A DNA stretch of 64,000 bases from Gorsachius magnificus (GCA_034008185.1 CM067086.1:66448286-66512285); one strand, 5' to 3'; shown: positions 32,919 to 47,000, counted from the stretch's first letter. Program-made: numbers and translations. Notes: a model not told the origin generated them from the letters alone.

Positions 32919-33642
32919 TATCACAGAATCCCAGGATGGCAGGGGTTGGAAAGGACCACGGGAGCTCAACCAGCCTCACCCCCCTGCTTAAGCAGGCTCA
33001 CCCAGAGCAGGGGGCACAGGACGGCGTCCAGGCGGGGGTTGAATATCTCCAGAGAAGGAGACTCCACAGCTCCCCTGGGCAGCCTGGGCCAGGGCTCGGG
33101 CACCCTCCAAGTCAAGAAGTTCTTCCTCACGTTCAACTGGAATCTCTTCTGCTTCAGGTTGTGCCCATGGCCCCTTGTCCTGGCGCTGGGCACCACTGAG
33201 AAGAGTCTGGCTCCATCCTCATGACACCCACCCTTGAGATATTTGCACGTGTTGATGAGGTCCCCTCTCAGCCTTCTCTTCTCCAGGCTGAACAAGCCCA
33301 GCTCCCTCAGCCTTTCCTCATAGGGGAGATGCTCCAGTCCTTTTATCATCCTAGTTGCCCTCCTCTGGACTCTCTCCAGGAGTTCCTCGTCTTTCTTGAA
33401 CTGGGGAGCCCAGAACTGGACCCAGTGCTCCAGGTGGGGTCTCAGCAGGGCAGAGCAGAGGAGGAGGAGAACCTCCCTCGCCCTGCTGGCCACGCTCCCC
33501 TTAATGCACCCCAGGATGCCATTGGCCTTCTGGGCAACCAGGGCACCCTGCTGGCTCATGGTCAGCTTGCCGTCCACCAGGACTCCCAGGTCCCTCTCGG
33601 CAGAGCTGCTTTCCAGCAGGTCAGCCCCCAGCCTGTAGTGAC
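32919..33642 (-). mobile_element. CR1 LINE 3' fragment, 720 bp, open frame (group 3)
   Basis: Longest CR1 piece in the window. Minus-strand codons from about 33577 to 32966 stay open for roughly 200 residues. They contain the thumb/C-terminal part of the CR1 reverse transcriptase: [71 protein letters not shown] and the [19 protein letters not shown] region. After the stop come GGTCCTTTCCAACCCCTGCC and ATTCTGTGATA. The catalytic domain is missing, so it cannot move on its own. It is about 98% identical to the plus-strand copy at 40338 over the shared part, so both inserted fairly recently. Confidence 0.95.
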
Positions 33643-36600
33643 TGTGGCACCAGGAAGGTGCTGAGCACCAAGGACTTGGTCCAAGTGCATTTGCTGAGCC
33701 CTTGAGCCACCACAGGCAGCCTGTGGGATATAAACTCAGGCAGCACTACCCCACAAAACCCCCATGACCTTAGGATGAGAAATAATCTGCCATGATTTCT
33801 GCTCTGGGCAAGAATGTTGGGGAATTCCAGCAAGGTGCAGAGCACAGGCTGGATCTGCTGATGGAAGTGAAATCTGGTCTCTTGGAGGTGAAAGAAAAAT
33901 TTGGGTCATGCAGGGAGTCAGGGAATGGTGTGGGGCTTTGAGGTGGTGGGGGAAGAGGTGGGAGAGGGATCTTGGGAGCTGCTGTGGTGCAGCTTGAGAG
34001 TGTTGACTGGGTGTTTTGCAGGCAGACTGGAGCACACCTCTGCCCCTGGATGGTAATTTTTGGTACCACTTTTACTTCTTTTGCTGGAAAACACCAGGAG
34101 CAAACTCTGCCAGGATGCAGTGGATGCTAATTTGGGGTTTGTGCTCCTCTTGTATAGCTTCCTACCTCTGTGCTGCCTGGGAGTGTGAGCAGCTCTGATT
34201 CAGGCCAGCTTGTCAGAAGTTGTATCCATGCAATGGTGATGTATCCAACAACCCAACATCAGAGGAGGGACCTGCACCCTGCTGTCAAGGGGGCAAGGAG
34301 GGTTTAATAACATGCAGGTGGTTTCCTGCCATCAATGTGGGCAGGAACTGGCCCATTGTGGTGCTGGTGGACACCTTGTGGACATCCCGTTACCAGGAGA
34401 ACAGTGCTCCTCTGGACAAAGAGGTCCTGCCGTGACACGTGCCCTAGCCAGGCAATGCTGTGAACACCACCAACCCCACTCCAGAACTTCTCTTTGGTGG
34501 CAGCAACAATTTCTTGTGGGGAAGAGACATGTGTGAGCAGTGAGACTGTGATCCTCACAGTCGTTAGTGTGGTGGTTTTGGCCTTGAAGAAGATAGCACT
34601 CATGTAGTTGACTTTCTGCTCTCTGTTTCCTCCCTACCACAAAGGGAATATGCACTTTATAATCCCTGCTTTCATCCCACCTTCCCTGAGTGACCCTTTT
34701 GTGTCTGGTTATGGTTGGTAAAACGAGGGCAGTGATGTTCATCTGCTTTTTAGCCTTATGGAAAACAGAGTTTTTCCATCACATGCTCCATGTATGTGCA
34801 CGGGAGAGCAAGAGATACCAAACCTACATGGCAAGGAGCTATGCTTTTAGAATCGTGTGTTATTCCAGTTGCAGAAGGACTCCAAGGCTCTGTCAAAGCC
34901 CAAGACCAGTTTGGAAGCTCACAGTGTTGTCCCTTGGTCAAATCACTCATGTCAGGGCAAAAATGAGACAATATTATGGGACTAGATTCTCTCCACTCCA
35001 TTTTTAAGGGACAAAAATGACGGCCTGCAGTTGCGGCTGGGGTCCCGTGTCCTGCTGAGGAGGATCTTGCCTTTGCCACATGTCGTAGACCTCCCAAAAG
35101 GGACCACTCATTAGTGGGGGACAAACTGCACATTTCCAGGGCAGGGCTGAGCATCCCTGCACATGTCTCGTGGGGTATCCACCATCACTTGTCACTCCTG
35201 AAATCGGTCGCCTTTACTTTTGCTGAACGTCATCTGTTGTATTTCCTTGCGCTCCTTGGAATGCACTAAATAATCAAAAGAGCAGCTGACAAAATAAATG
35301 ACGAGAGTGTGCTTTTTTTATGGAGACGTTGCACAAGGGGCATGAGGGGCCATTTGGGGTGTGCCACTTCTGCCCTTCACGAACGTTCACGTTCACGGGG
35401 CAACCAGCAGAAAGGGTTGCTCCCATCCTTCGTGCGCACAGACACAGTCCCTCTGTCCTTGTCTTTGGTGCTATCTGTCTGCTTTCCTAATTAGCCATAG
35501 TCCTGCTACCTCTCCTAGCAGACATGATGCAAAATAAATGACCTAAGAATTCCCCCCAGAACATGGCTCATTAGTGATGGACCAAACACTGGGAAAAACA
35601 TGAGAAGGGCTGGTCAGAGCCCGGCAAGGAGGTGAGCTAAATGATCTACCAGCTTCTTTCCCTTTGCAGAGCACGGGGCTGCGATCTGGGTCGCTCACCA
35701 AAGGTGCCCTGGCTCACACCCTGCAGCCACGCAGTGCCGGGTGAGGTCGGGCTCTCTCCAAGTCCACACACCCTTCCCAGTTATTCCACAATCCTCATGA
35801 ACATATGGCTCTGGCAGTTGTCAAAAAATGTTGGACAGAGGCTTTGTGGTCAGCTTGATCTGTCCCATCTGGCCATCCGATCTCTTTGTTTGCTGGGCTC
35901 TGGATCCCTCCACTCACTGTAGAGATAATTTGACTGCCGCTTCCCTTGTTTTTTTCGTTCTGCTGCCTTGGTTTTTCTCCCTGCTAGGAAGTGCAATCTT
36001 CTCCTTCTTGGCTTCGGGGATAAAAATGGTATGGCTTGACCCCGGCTGCCTGGAGAGGTTTGTTTAGTCTTTCCTGTATTGCAGAGTGCACAGTGTGTGC
36101 ATCCCAGCAAACCTGTCCAAGTTCAGCGGGGCAGTTTGCAATGAGGGACCCGAAGGGATGAGAAATATCGTGCTCTGACCTGGGGGCTTTGCTTTTCATC
36201 AAGGTGAGGTGTTGCAGTAGGTCTGTACCTTTTTTTTTTTTTTGCAAGTCACTGTAAGCTATGACCCTGTCTCTTCATTTTCAATGTGCCCAGCACCTTG
36301 CACTGGCTGGAGAAGAGATGAGGAGTCCCCGGGCGTCACCACTGTAATTCCTCTCTCCTTTTTATCAGGCCTCTGTTTTTCCGGACCTGGCTGTGGCTGA
36401 ACCCCGGTGAACTCCTGCATCCTTGCACTCTTCCCCCTTCCCCGTCAGTGCGTTTGCAGCCGTGAACTTCCCGTGCCCGACCCGAGAGTGTCTCCAAGAG
36501 GTGTGATTCAAGTTGTGATGGGAATGGCCACAGCCAGAGGAAGGAGATCGCCGACCCACCCCTGGCTCCCTTCCTAATCAAGGGAGGAATGTCTCTGGAC

Positions 36601-38735
36601 CTGAGCGCTCCCTGCTAAACTGCACTGTGGGCCGCTTGCCTTTCCTCTGTGAGCTTCCTTTGCAAGCCATCTGTGTGGGTCACGCCGGGCAAAGCACGCT
36701 GCGTGCCCTGGTGGATCAGCATGTTTTGTTGCAGCAGCACCGGCAGGGAGGAAGAGGACTGGAAGAGGAGGACAAGGCACAGGCTGAGGAAGGCCTGCAG
36801 GGTAACTCGGTACCACTGCTCTTCCTACCTTGTGCCTCTTTACCCAGTGCAGGCAACACCCCCTTCCATGCCATGGGGGTTTTGGGATGGTCCAGCACAT
36901 CCTTGCCACCCAGTGCTTGTTTCTTGGTGTGAATTTGGAGATTGGTGGATGGATGGCAGCTGCCTCCTCTGCTTGCTGTTGTATGACTGATCAATAAGGA
37001 GGGAAGCCCAGGCCTCGCAAACAGGGGTGTCTTGTACCTTGGGGACAGCAGGGTCCATCCCTCCCAGAGCTTTCCAGGTCCCTAAAAATCTCTTTGGCTT
37101 TCTGTCTTCAGAGGGTCATGCAACAGCAGTATAACGCAATGGAGGCAGCGTGGAGCAGGGAGACAACGTGGAACAATGCAACGGCACAGAAATTCCTCAG
37201 GGGTGTGTGTGTATATATTTTTTACATGTATTTTTTTACATACATAAAAATAAATTAGATAAAATGAAGCATATATGTATGGTTTATTCATGCTTAAACT
37301 TGTGACAGGGCCCTTGTGCGTTTGTGGGGGGGTGCAAACACCCTCTCCAGGGATGCTGTGGGCCACCCCCAGCCTGCAGAGTCAGGCATGTGGCAAGTGG
37401 GGCAGGGACCAAAAGGGGGTGTCACGCAGAGAGGTCCTGTACAAGGTAATGGACACTTTTTCAGCTTTCCAGTGCATGACAAATAAATCTACTTGCATTA
37501 TCTTGACAATGAAGAGTCTTACTACAAAGGATATTGTCCATTATCACCTCCGTTGCCTTACCCATCGCTGTACCCATGATGACACACATCTCCACCTTCC
37601 CCACTGAGATCCCCACCGTGGCCACCACTGCTCCCAGCAAGTGAGAGGCAGCCCCACAGCGAAGCCTCGGATGGATGGGAGGGAGCTGTGCCAGCCCTGT
37701 GCAATCCACTGCAGTCCCTGCACCATGGAGGACGAGCCATGACCTGCTGCCCCCACAAGCCTCGAGGGCGACAAACCCAGGCTAGCAGGGGTCCAGCCCC
37801 TTGTTGTGGTGGGTCTTGCTGTTGGGCACCATCCAGACCCCGGCGTGGTGCTGGCGGGTTGCTCAGGGCTCTCTGTATCCTGCAAAACTGGGGGCAGGTC
37901 CCAGCATCAAAGCCTGTCGCCCTCCCAAAGCCGTCGGTGCCACTCGAGTCAATGGGCTCCATGCTTGAGTATGGCAAACAGGATTTAACCTTTGCTATGG
38001 CTTGTCCTAGCCAAGAGCTATTGTTAACAAACCTGGACCCCATCCATTTGGCCTGGGTGGTTATAAGAGCGCAGAGTAAATAATCTGACATTTAAAGTAA
38101 GTTAATATTTACAAACCCTGGGCCTGCTCCTGCTTCCATTGCTGATGAGGGAAGGGGTTTTGCCATGGACTTTGCCTTCGGAGGAGCAGAGCCCTGCAAG
38201 AGAAAGGATTGCAAAGCGTAGCAGTGCAGCTAAAAATCCTGTAAGCAGATTTTATACCCTGCCCTGCAAAAACAATGGCAGGTACTGTTATAGCGTGGCC
38301 TAAAAAAAACCCAACCCACTGAAAATATCCCCTTTACACCTCCATGCAGGTCTGTGGAATGTGATTTCTTTATTTGCCTCAGTATTTTCCCTAATAATTT
38401 AAGCTGACACCTCCGTGGTGGCATTTCTAAAACATTAGAAAAAACTTTTAAAAAAATGACCCCCATAATTTTTCCAAAGCCAGCTCTCTTCCTAAGAGGA
38501 TTTTTACACCACCATACCCCCCCTTATATACAGTCATCTTTACAGTGCCACCACCCCTGCAAAGACACAGGCATGTGCTTGACTGTAAGTACCCAGTAAT
38601 CCTATTCACTCAGTGAATGTTTGAGTGCTTCCAGTTCAGTATGGATGTAGGCTTGGCAGCCCTGGGGCCTGGGTTCACAATAAATAACTTCATTGATGGA
38701 TCAAGCCAATGCCTAAGGATAACTCTGAGCTATCA
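33643..38735. other. Intergenic, no gene seen
   Basis: About 5 kb of mixed sequence with no CR1. A short T run lies at 36231-36244. The chance frames reach 177 codons on the minus strand (37558-38091), with biased composition and no domain. I can name no repeat or RNA gene. Confidence 0.5.
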
Positions 38736-38737
38736 CG

Positions 38738-38805
38738 GAAGTCAGAGCTGGAAAAGACCAGTAGGTTCCTCCGGCCTGTCTCCGTGCCAGTGCAGCACTC
38801 TTCAT
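38738..38805 (-). mobile_element. Possible old CR1-like fragment
   Basis: GTCAGAGCTGGAAAAGACCA, then CCTCCGGCCTGTCTCCGTGC and CAGTGCAGCACTCTTC, resembles the TTGGAAGAGACC...TCTAGTCC...CTGC order at the start of a reverse-strand, diverged CR1/L3-type end. No tail is left and identity is modest. A profile search would settle it. Confidence 0.4.
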
Positions 38806-40337
38806 ATTTCTCATCAGAAAGGAGATGCAGTTCCCTGGATGTTTCGTTTAGCTTGGACACATCTGCTAAGGTTGCAGATTTCTGTCCAAAAAAAGAGTCA
38901 TTTAGTCAGTTATATTTTCAAGTATTTTGGGAACTTTTTGCCAGAGTGTCCTTTATTTCTTTTTTTTTCCTGTGCTTCAAAGTTAAGCAATTTTGCATAC
39001 ACCTGTAACGCAGAGCCCCGCATGTTTATTTTAAGGAAAAAGGTGCAGGTGATGAATGTCTCATTAGTACAGCTTTAATCACTTAATTTTGGAAGGAAGC
39101 TGCCAAGTTCTGAGCTGGAGCATTGTAAGCAGGGGTTTCAAGGGATTTTATTTCTCTTGGAATTTTCTTGGCAGGGGCAGGTTGCAAGAATTGGTAGCTG
39201 AGCGGGCAATGGAATTATAATCCAAAAATTGTCTGTTGGAATTACCAGCTAACCATATGCACAGATAGCAGGGCTGTTTCCACATGCAGATGTGGCAAAT
39301 TTCAGCTCCTCCTGTGAGACCCGCTCCTTGCTCTGGTGGGTCATGGGTTGGATGCAGAGATCCCCTAGACTGGTTGCGATGGGTGAGTGAGGGCGAGGAG
39401 CACGGTGAGCAGAGGAGCTGTGCACCAAGCTGAGGGGCAGCCAAGCTTCTGCTAAAACCTGGCAGAATTTGGGAAGGAGCTGGGTGCCTCCTGTGCAGAG
39501 CTTTCTGCTGCTCCTCAAGAGCCTTGGAGGGGGGAAGCGTGGGGCAGGGTGGGCTTTCCCTCCGCAGTGGGAAGGTGTCTCTGCAACATGCAAGGGATGC
39601 AGAGGGAAGAGCGTAGGGCTGGCATGGAGAAGAGAGGGGAGAGACCTTAAACTGTGTGCTCAGAGAAGAGCAAATAAATGTTGAATGAGGAAGACTGGCG
39701 TAGTGACTATTGGGGTTCCTGGGAACGCCACACAAAAAGCATCCTAATGCTGAATTGCAGAATGGTTTTGCACACGTGAAGGAGGTTGGCTCAAGGGAAA
39801 CACAGGACAGGAGTTGTGGTGTTCAAAAACAGTGCCCCTGTGCTGAGATATATAATGAGCTGCACCGTTTATAAGCTTTTTTTTCTTTTTAATTGAAGTT
39901 TTAGAACTGGGTTCCAGATACCACAAAATTCATATTGCTGCTCTGCCTCTTGCATGGTGGTATCAGGGCTAATGGATGGACTATAATGGCTTAAATTAGG
40001 TTCAGGAGCAAAAGCAGACTTGATAAGTGCCACCCATGAGGTGGAAGGTAGAGATGAAAATCAAAAAACGAATGCATTGAATATGTCGCTTTGCCTCTGT
40101 CCAAACAAACAGGGCAGAAATAGTGAAACACTTGAGAAATTAAAAAGTTACAGATAAAAATAAATCTTCCTTGGCTGGTTTGTAGGGCTGAGCAGGAGAC
40201 TCCCTGCCCAGTGGTGAAGATGCTGCTGTGAGGACTGAAAGCTGAGCTCCATGAAGACCCTTGTCTGCAGATCCCCTTCCACCACTGAGCAGCAGAGAGA
40301 TGGGGCAGATCCACTGGTGGGTCAGTCAGGAGAGAGA
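38806..40337. other. Intergenic, no gene seen
   Basis: Mixed sequence with no supported gene. A 195-codon open frame on the minus strand (39148-39735) has low-complexity Ser/Pro/Leu composition and no recognisable domain. Confidence 0.5.
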
Positions 40338-40743
40338 TTCTCCTATGAGGAAAGGCTGAGCTGGGCTTGTTCAGCCTGAAGAAGAGAAGGCTGAGAGGGG
40401 ACCTCATCAACACGTGCAAATATCTCAAGGGTGGGTGTCATGAGGATGGAGCCAGACTCTTCTCAGTGGTGCCCAGCGCCAGGACAAGGGGCCATGGGCA
40501 CAACCTGAAGCAGAAGAGATTCCAGTTGAACGTGAGGAAGAACTTCTTGACTGTGAGGGTGCCCGAGCCCTGGCCCAGGCTGCCCAGGGGGGCTGTGGAG
40601 TCTCCTTCTCTGGAGATCTTCAACCCCCACCTGGACGCCGTCCTGTGCCCCCTGCTCTGGGTGAGCCTGCTTAAGCAGGGGGGTGAGGCTGGTTGAGCTC
40701 CCGTGGTCCCTTCCAACCCCTGCCATCCTGGGATTCTGGGATT
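40338..40743 (+). mobile_element. CR1 LINE 3' fragment (group 3)
   Basis: Plus-strand copy starting TCCTATGAGGAAAGGCTGAG and ending CCATCCTGGGATTCTGGGAT. It encodes [59 protein letters not shown] and [20 protein letters not shown] before its stop. A 4-base loss (GGAG) near its start shifts the frame relative to the 32919 copy. Otherwise I count fewer than ten differences over about 370 bases from that copy. Confidence 0.94.
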
Positions 40744-42621
40744 TGAGCCAAGTAAGGGCCTTACGGGGATGAGAGGGGCTGTTCAACCTGAGGAGTTTCC
40801 TACAAGGTGTTGGATGCAGCAAAAAGGTGAGGAGAGGCACACCGAAATGAGTGGAGTGAATGGAGACACCCTGGGTCACTCCAAAATGGGGTGTTCAGAC
40901 ATGGCAGGTAAACCTGAGACACTTGACTGGTAACTGAGAGGCTCTGCGCTCTCAGGGTGAGACACCAGGTAGTAACAAAACCCCTTACAGCAACTGTTCA
41001 CAGAGTAATGCCCATGCGCATTGGCATTCGGTCACTGTGATCACTGAAGAATTATCTGACAGATTGATAACAATAATTTGGTCTGAGTTAACATTTTTCA
41101 AACATCAGATAAATCAGAGATTAATTTCAGAGTCTAATACTGCAACATGGGTAAACTGAGAAGCTCCTGTGTTTTTAACAGGGATGACTATAACATGAAG
41201 CAACCCTCAGTGGGGGCTGGTGCAATGTTTCATCCTTTGCATGGACGCTGGGATGTGCATTTTGCAGCTCACAGCAGTGTGAGAGAGGTTTCAGACCTCC
41301 AATATTTGTATCCCCATGGGCCTGGCAGAGAAGTAATGCCCATCTCAGGAGGGGCTGACAGCACCAAAAGCTGCTCCAACAAGATGAAGTCCTAGCAAGG
41401 ACTTAGCACTAGGAGACAGCCAAGGACTGCAGGCGGTTTCTGACTGGGGCTTGTATCCTGATGGACCAAGCGGATGGAATCCCCACAGATGCGGGAATTA
41501 TTTAGGTCTAGGTCTTATTTCTAAAAGCCTTGAAGGCACCCAGCTGCCTGCAGCTGAGTCACTGGTTGGGTTTTGGGAGAGTGTTTTGGTATTTTAGGTA
41601 GGGACAAAATGAAGTGGAGAATTCATAGGTATCTCTGGGAAAAGTAAACACAGAGCTTATTTTATTGTACTGGAAATTCTCATTCACTAACGATCGATTA
41701 TTCTTTGAGTGAGCTGACAAACACAATGTTATTTATGGGACATGAAATCTGTATTTATTAGCTGTTTAATCCCAGCAAAAAATGAAGAGTAATAACAGTC
41801 CACAAGTCCCCAGCAATGGAGTTAGCACATGGAATCAGCTTCATTCTTTCCTCTTTTGCCCATACTCCCTGTCATTTGTCAAGTTATGAGCCCATGCTAG
41901 GAGGGAGAACGTGGAGCATATGCCTGGCCAGAAGAAATGACATCGCAGTCCATGACAAAAGAAACAGCCAGAAGAAACATAGGAGAGCACTCACTCAAGG
42001 AGCTTATGTATGTCCACGTTATATGTTGGGCGTCTCTGAAATCTAAAAACAATGGTTGAGCCGAGAGCCAGGAAACGCATTTCCAAGTTGCAATTGCTTT
42101 TGCATATGCGTGGTTTTGTATGACCATTTTGGAACATGGGCTCTCCTGGATTCTTTCTCACTGTCCCCTTCTCTTTCTGCTGGACTCTGAGTCAAGCCAC
42201 CAGCCCTCCTGCCTTTGAAGACCAGGTGTTCCCCAAAAGTCTGTGTGGAAGGGTGCGATGACTGCAGAGGTTTCACATTCTGCCCCTTGGACAAGACCTG
42301 CAAGAAATAGCGCTTGGGCTTGGAGACCCATTGGTCTTCAGCACTTTCCTGTGGTACTTTTGCACTGACCTTTTAGTAGTGCCAATGCTCCTGTTGCTAT
42401 GGCATTGCTCCCATGTGCCAAGGAAAAACACTAATTACTATTTTTCCTTCCTTCAAGAGCCTGGTAGAGGGGACAGATAGAGCCGCTCATGCTCCATAGC
42501 TTCCTTGCCTGCTACCAGCCTCCTTGTTCTGGATGTGGAAAGGCCATCACAGGAGAGGTTTGTTGCAAGAACTTATACCTCTCCTTGCCAGATCACTTCT
42601 GAAAATCCCTCCAAGGTAATA

Positions 42622-42655
42622 TTTTAAATTTTTTTTAATTTTTTTTTTTTTTTTA
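42622..42655. repeat. T-rich run
   Basis: TTTTAAATTTTTTTTAATTT followed by 14 further T. Low-complexity tract with no retroelement body beside it. Confidence 0.8.
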
Positions 42656-43964
42656 CAGCTGCACAGACAAAGGCTGAGGAAGCAGCATTAAGAGAAAGAA
42701 CTTCTCCATCTGCACTAGGAATGGTATGGTAGCTATGATGATCTGCAGATAGAATAGAGGCAAGAGGTGACAGTTATATATGTTAAAAAAATATATATTA
42801 TGAAACAGAAAAAAACAGCTGAGCTTTGTGAACGCAAACTTTTCCTTGTAATCTATATGTGTGATTATCTGCCTTGTTGTCTAAATGTGCAAACACCATA
42901 ACGCTTTTGAATTCAATCAAAATAATTCTAAGCCTTATCTAAGATGACTGCATTTGAAAGCAGCAAAAACGTTAATGCTAACAACATATTTTTTTGTTCT
43001 CTAAATTCCTATCCTTAATTTAATATTATACACTGCTGTTTTAAAGGGATATTAATATTCTTTTCAAAGTGTTTGGGACTTTTACATAATTTAAAAAATA
43101 TTTGCAGCTGTTTTGAATGTATCTGCAAGTACTGATAGACAAAAGGCATGGATATCCATAAGAACGTTGTCATAATACATTCCATATTAACGTAAGCAAA
43201 AAAGAATGTTTGCTCAGGAATACCAAAAAAGGTGATTGGAAGACCCACTTCTACAGCCTTAACATCTTCCTGCTAAACAAGTTACACTCCTTATTTTTTT
43301 TCTGCATTCTTACTTAATTCGTTGCTTGCATCTGCCTTTTAGAATTAGCAGCTTTTTTGCATTTGGATCATCCATAGAGCTGAGATTGGGCCATTTGTTT
43401 TAGATTTCCAGAAATGATTTATTTGTACTGTAATGGGATGGAATCATACAGTGTTTCCCATTTGTTTTCAGACTTAGTTCAGAGTACAGTTTAAGCTCTC
43501 ATAGTATATCTGGGAGTGCTGATTCCACTCTCATGTCCAAGGCCCACAAATCTTTTCTTTCGCGCTGTTTGCACCTTTCTCTCACTGCATAAAAATTGAG
43601 GTCCCAAGGTCAATATTACATTAGGGAAAAAAGGGGAGAGATTATCACAGAGGCTGAAAAATTTTGCTCCTGGCTAAATCACTAAAGGATGGTGCATGTG
43701 TGCGTGTGTGTAAGTAATGTGGTAAAGAACAGGGCAAAACCCTTCTCGAGAAAATTTCTTTTCCCTTGCATGCCCTGCATTATTTTAGAACTCCTGAGGG
43801 AGGATGGGATCTTACTTAGGCTTCATTTAGTGCATAGGTACAGCAGGAAAACCTCTTTGGAAGGGGATATCCACTAAAGTTACTTTATTTTCCTTCTTTT
43901 CTTGTCATCAGGATGCTGTATAGATGTAGAAGATAACAGCCTTTTCCTATAATAACTGACAATT

Positions 43965-44060
43965 GCAGAAACCTAGGAAAACAGGGTAGATGGGACCTCA
44001 TGGAGCTGTCTTGTCAACCCCTCTTCCCACAGTAGGATTTGCTATAAAGGGAGACTTCTG
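43965..44060 (-). mobile_element. Doubtful old CR1-like fragment
   Basis: GGTAGATGGGACCTCATGGA, GCTGTCTTGTCAACCCCTCT and CAGTAGGATTTGCTATA follow the order seen at the end of diverged reverse-strand CR1 copies (GGATGGGACCT, TCCAACCCCT, CAGGATCAGCTATA). Identity is low and no tail is present. Listed at low confidence only. Confidence 0.3.
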
Positions 44061-47000
44061 TTCCTTTTCAACTTCTCTTCTCCCAGCCTTTAAGTTAAAA
44101 AAAACCCCACAACAACAAACCAACAACCCATGATGCTGGGAAAACAAGGGAAGCAACAATTTTTTATGACATGCTGAAAAGTTGCTTATGGCTGGGTTTG
44201 AGGCACTTCAGCGTCCACGGTGCCTTATAGCAATTTTGATCAGTTGTTGTGCTGATCTGGGCTTATAATGAATGGACTGTCCCTCTTGCCATGATAATAG
44301 AACATGAGAGTACAGAAACTTTGAAGTGCAGGAGGCAGCTGAAAAGAAAACAATAAACTATGTATATGAGACTATCTTGTTGCTTGGTGATTAAGAGATG
44401 AGGACCCCGTAGGTCAGCTCCCTATAGGTACAAACAGATGTTTGCACTGTTTCACAGCTGCTAAATATGATATAAATCCAAAGAATTTCTCGTGTTTTTA
44501 TAAAGTAAAAAAAAATACCCAGACAGCAAATTTTTGGTCATTCAGATACTCTTACCAAATGACATCTGGTTTCTGTACTGCTTATTTAAGCAATCCTTAA
44601 AAAAATGTTTGCCAAGGGGAATAACTCAAACCTTTTAGTTCTTCACCATATATAACTGTACAGTTTAGATTACAATGTAGCATGCAGAGTTTATTATAAG
44701 CAATGCAGTTCTTCATTTCTTAGCTAGCAAGTATTACTTTAAAGAAAATAGGATAAATATTATGTAATTAGTTCAGGGAAATTCATGTATAGTTACATTT
44801 CAGAGTACCCTAGTTTCAGATCCAAATGATGACAAAGAAAATGAATTGTTTCCATATGTTAGGAGATAGCCTGACAGTTATGAGCAGAGAGTTAAGGCAT
44901 AAAAATGCAACAAGGCTCCCATTAAATGGAAAGAAACAAAAGAGGTAGGTGGAGACTTGTGATGTGAAGGTGCTCTGAAGGCACCGGCAGGACCAAAAGA
45001 GAAGGAGAAATGGGTGGTTTCGCAAGCAGGAGATCAACAGGTCTCATGTTTTGGTTTTCTGGTGTCTAAGGAGATGGGAATTTTGACTGAAGGTGTTGCT
45101 TTGTGCCTACTTGGGCACTCATGAGGTCCTTCTGGATTCTCTGAGGTCTAAGAAAGGATTGTGTCTATGCAGATGCCATTCCCTCAAGGCACGCACTAAT
45201 GAGTCTGCCATTCCTACCTGGCCACCTACTATCACAAAGCGTATGGGAACTTAATGCCCTCAAGACCTCTATCCCTCTGCCAAAATCAGTTGAAATTGGA
45301 TAACAGGCTCAAAAATTATTTTCTTTGGGACTGAGAGGGGACAGACAGACTCACTCTTAGGGAACATAATTGCCTACATCTCATGTCTATTGGAAGCCAA
45401 GCTAAAAATCTCAGTATTAAGCTTATCATATAAACTATATATGCATATATTTTACAGAGAAAGATTTATTGCCTTCAATATTTAGGCATTTTATGCTTTT
45501 GAAGTAATGCATGCTTTGATCCAACAAATACTTACACTTTCAAGTCGCCCAGTGTACTGCGGATTCAATAAGATTGCTTTCTTTGAATGAAGGTAAGTCC
45601 CAAACAGCTGAAGAACCATAACTAGCATGCGGTCTATGTGTTTTCTCTACAGCCTCTTCTGCCTTTGGGACTTTACTATTTCAAAGGATTAAGGCTATAA
45701 AGGATGCATTACCCATTAGGACCTTTGAGTGCTGGTCATTGCCCTATTCAATGGTCTCAGCTGGTGTGACTCAGTGACTTCCACCCTTTTTGAATTGGTG
45801 GATACATAACTTTTTCCAGTTATTTTGAATCTAATGAGCATGCTTTTCTTCATTTCTTGTTACAGGCCTGCCTGTTAGTCTGCAGATGGAAATTTTCACG
45901 TCCACAGTAACCATTAAATTTCTTTGTATCTCTGGTCTTTCTTGAGGTGCCTGGTAATCAACTGGTTCCTTCTGTCGCTTTGTCGAGCAATTCCAGTGTA
46001 ACAATGATCATGAATCACCAATTTTGTGTATATCTCAATGACTGGTTGGGCTTATTTTCACAGGAATACACACATCCCATAGTACTGCTTGGTAGCTAGA
46101 AGCAAAATGTGGTCATAAGTTCTGCAGTAATGACATGATTGCATTTTTGTCTATATTTTTTTGCTCTTCTTGATTTGGTCTATCGCCACCATTGTGAGAT
46201 GCACTGGACTAATTGCCCGTCAGATGACAGGAAAACGTGCAAGTCCTTGAAAGTGGAAGCTGGCTTATACATATGAGAATGGAGCAAGCAGTGAGTTTAT
46301 TCTCCTTTGTAAGCCCCTGCAAAAGAACATGCTATACTACAAACCTTCTACTGGGGCTGGGGCTGTTTATGTTGTTTCACATTTGAGCAACACAGTGGGA
46401 TCCTACTCCAGGGCAGAAAAGCCAAACACTGATACAGTGCAAGGATTGCTGCAGTTGTAATTAGTGGTAATAACAACTATTGTGGTAGCAATCGTAAGAA
46501 ATATTAATAGTGGAACTGTGGTTTCATTACGATGGTCCTCATGCCTGTGGTGGCTTTACCCTTCCCTTTTCTGAAGCTCTTGCAGCTTGCTTACATTTTA
46601 TTGCCAGTCTTATCAAACTGGGTATTGCCCAAACCGGTACATTTGCAGGGTATTTTCCTGTCAAATAAACAACAAAAAAACCCAAATCCCAGTGGTTAAT
46701 TTATATTATTCCTCTCTGCTCTTTCTCTAGCCAAAACACAGATTTGCGCCTCCTGCCACAGTCCCACAACTTCCTGTTTAGTAGGAAACTTGATTAACTT
46801 GTTGGCTCCGTCGGTCTTGAAGGTCTTGCTTTTATTAGGAAGAAAATTGTTTGTTCTGCTTGCACAAGATTTTGCTGGGAAGAATTGTTCACAGTCAGGT
46901 GTTTCAGATGCAGCTTTTAACTCGAGTTAGCTGAGAACAAACTGGCACGGGGGCAATTCCTGGAGAAAACACCAGGCTTCAAAGTTTCTATAGGTGTTAC

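Noticed and set aside
32442..33224. 260-codon plus-strand frame
   Set aside because: Its second half is the antisense of a CR1 copy, and the first half shows nothing.
37558..38091. 177-codon minus-strand open frame
   Set aside because: Biased composition and no recognisable domain. Overlapped by equally long frames on the plus strand.
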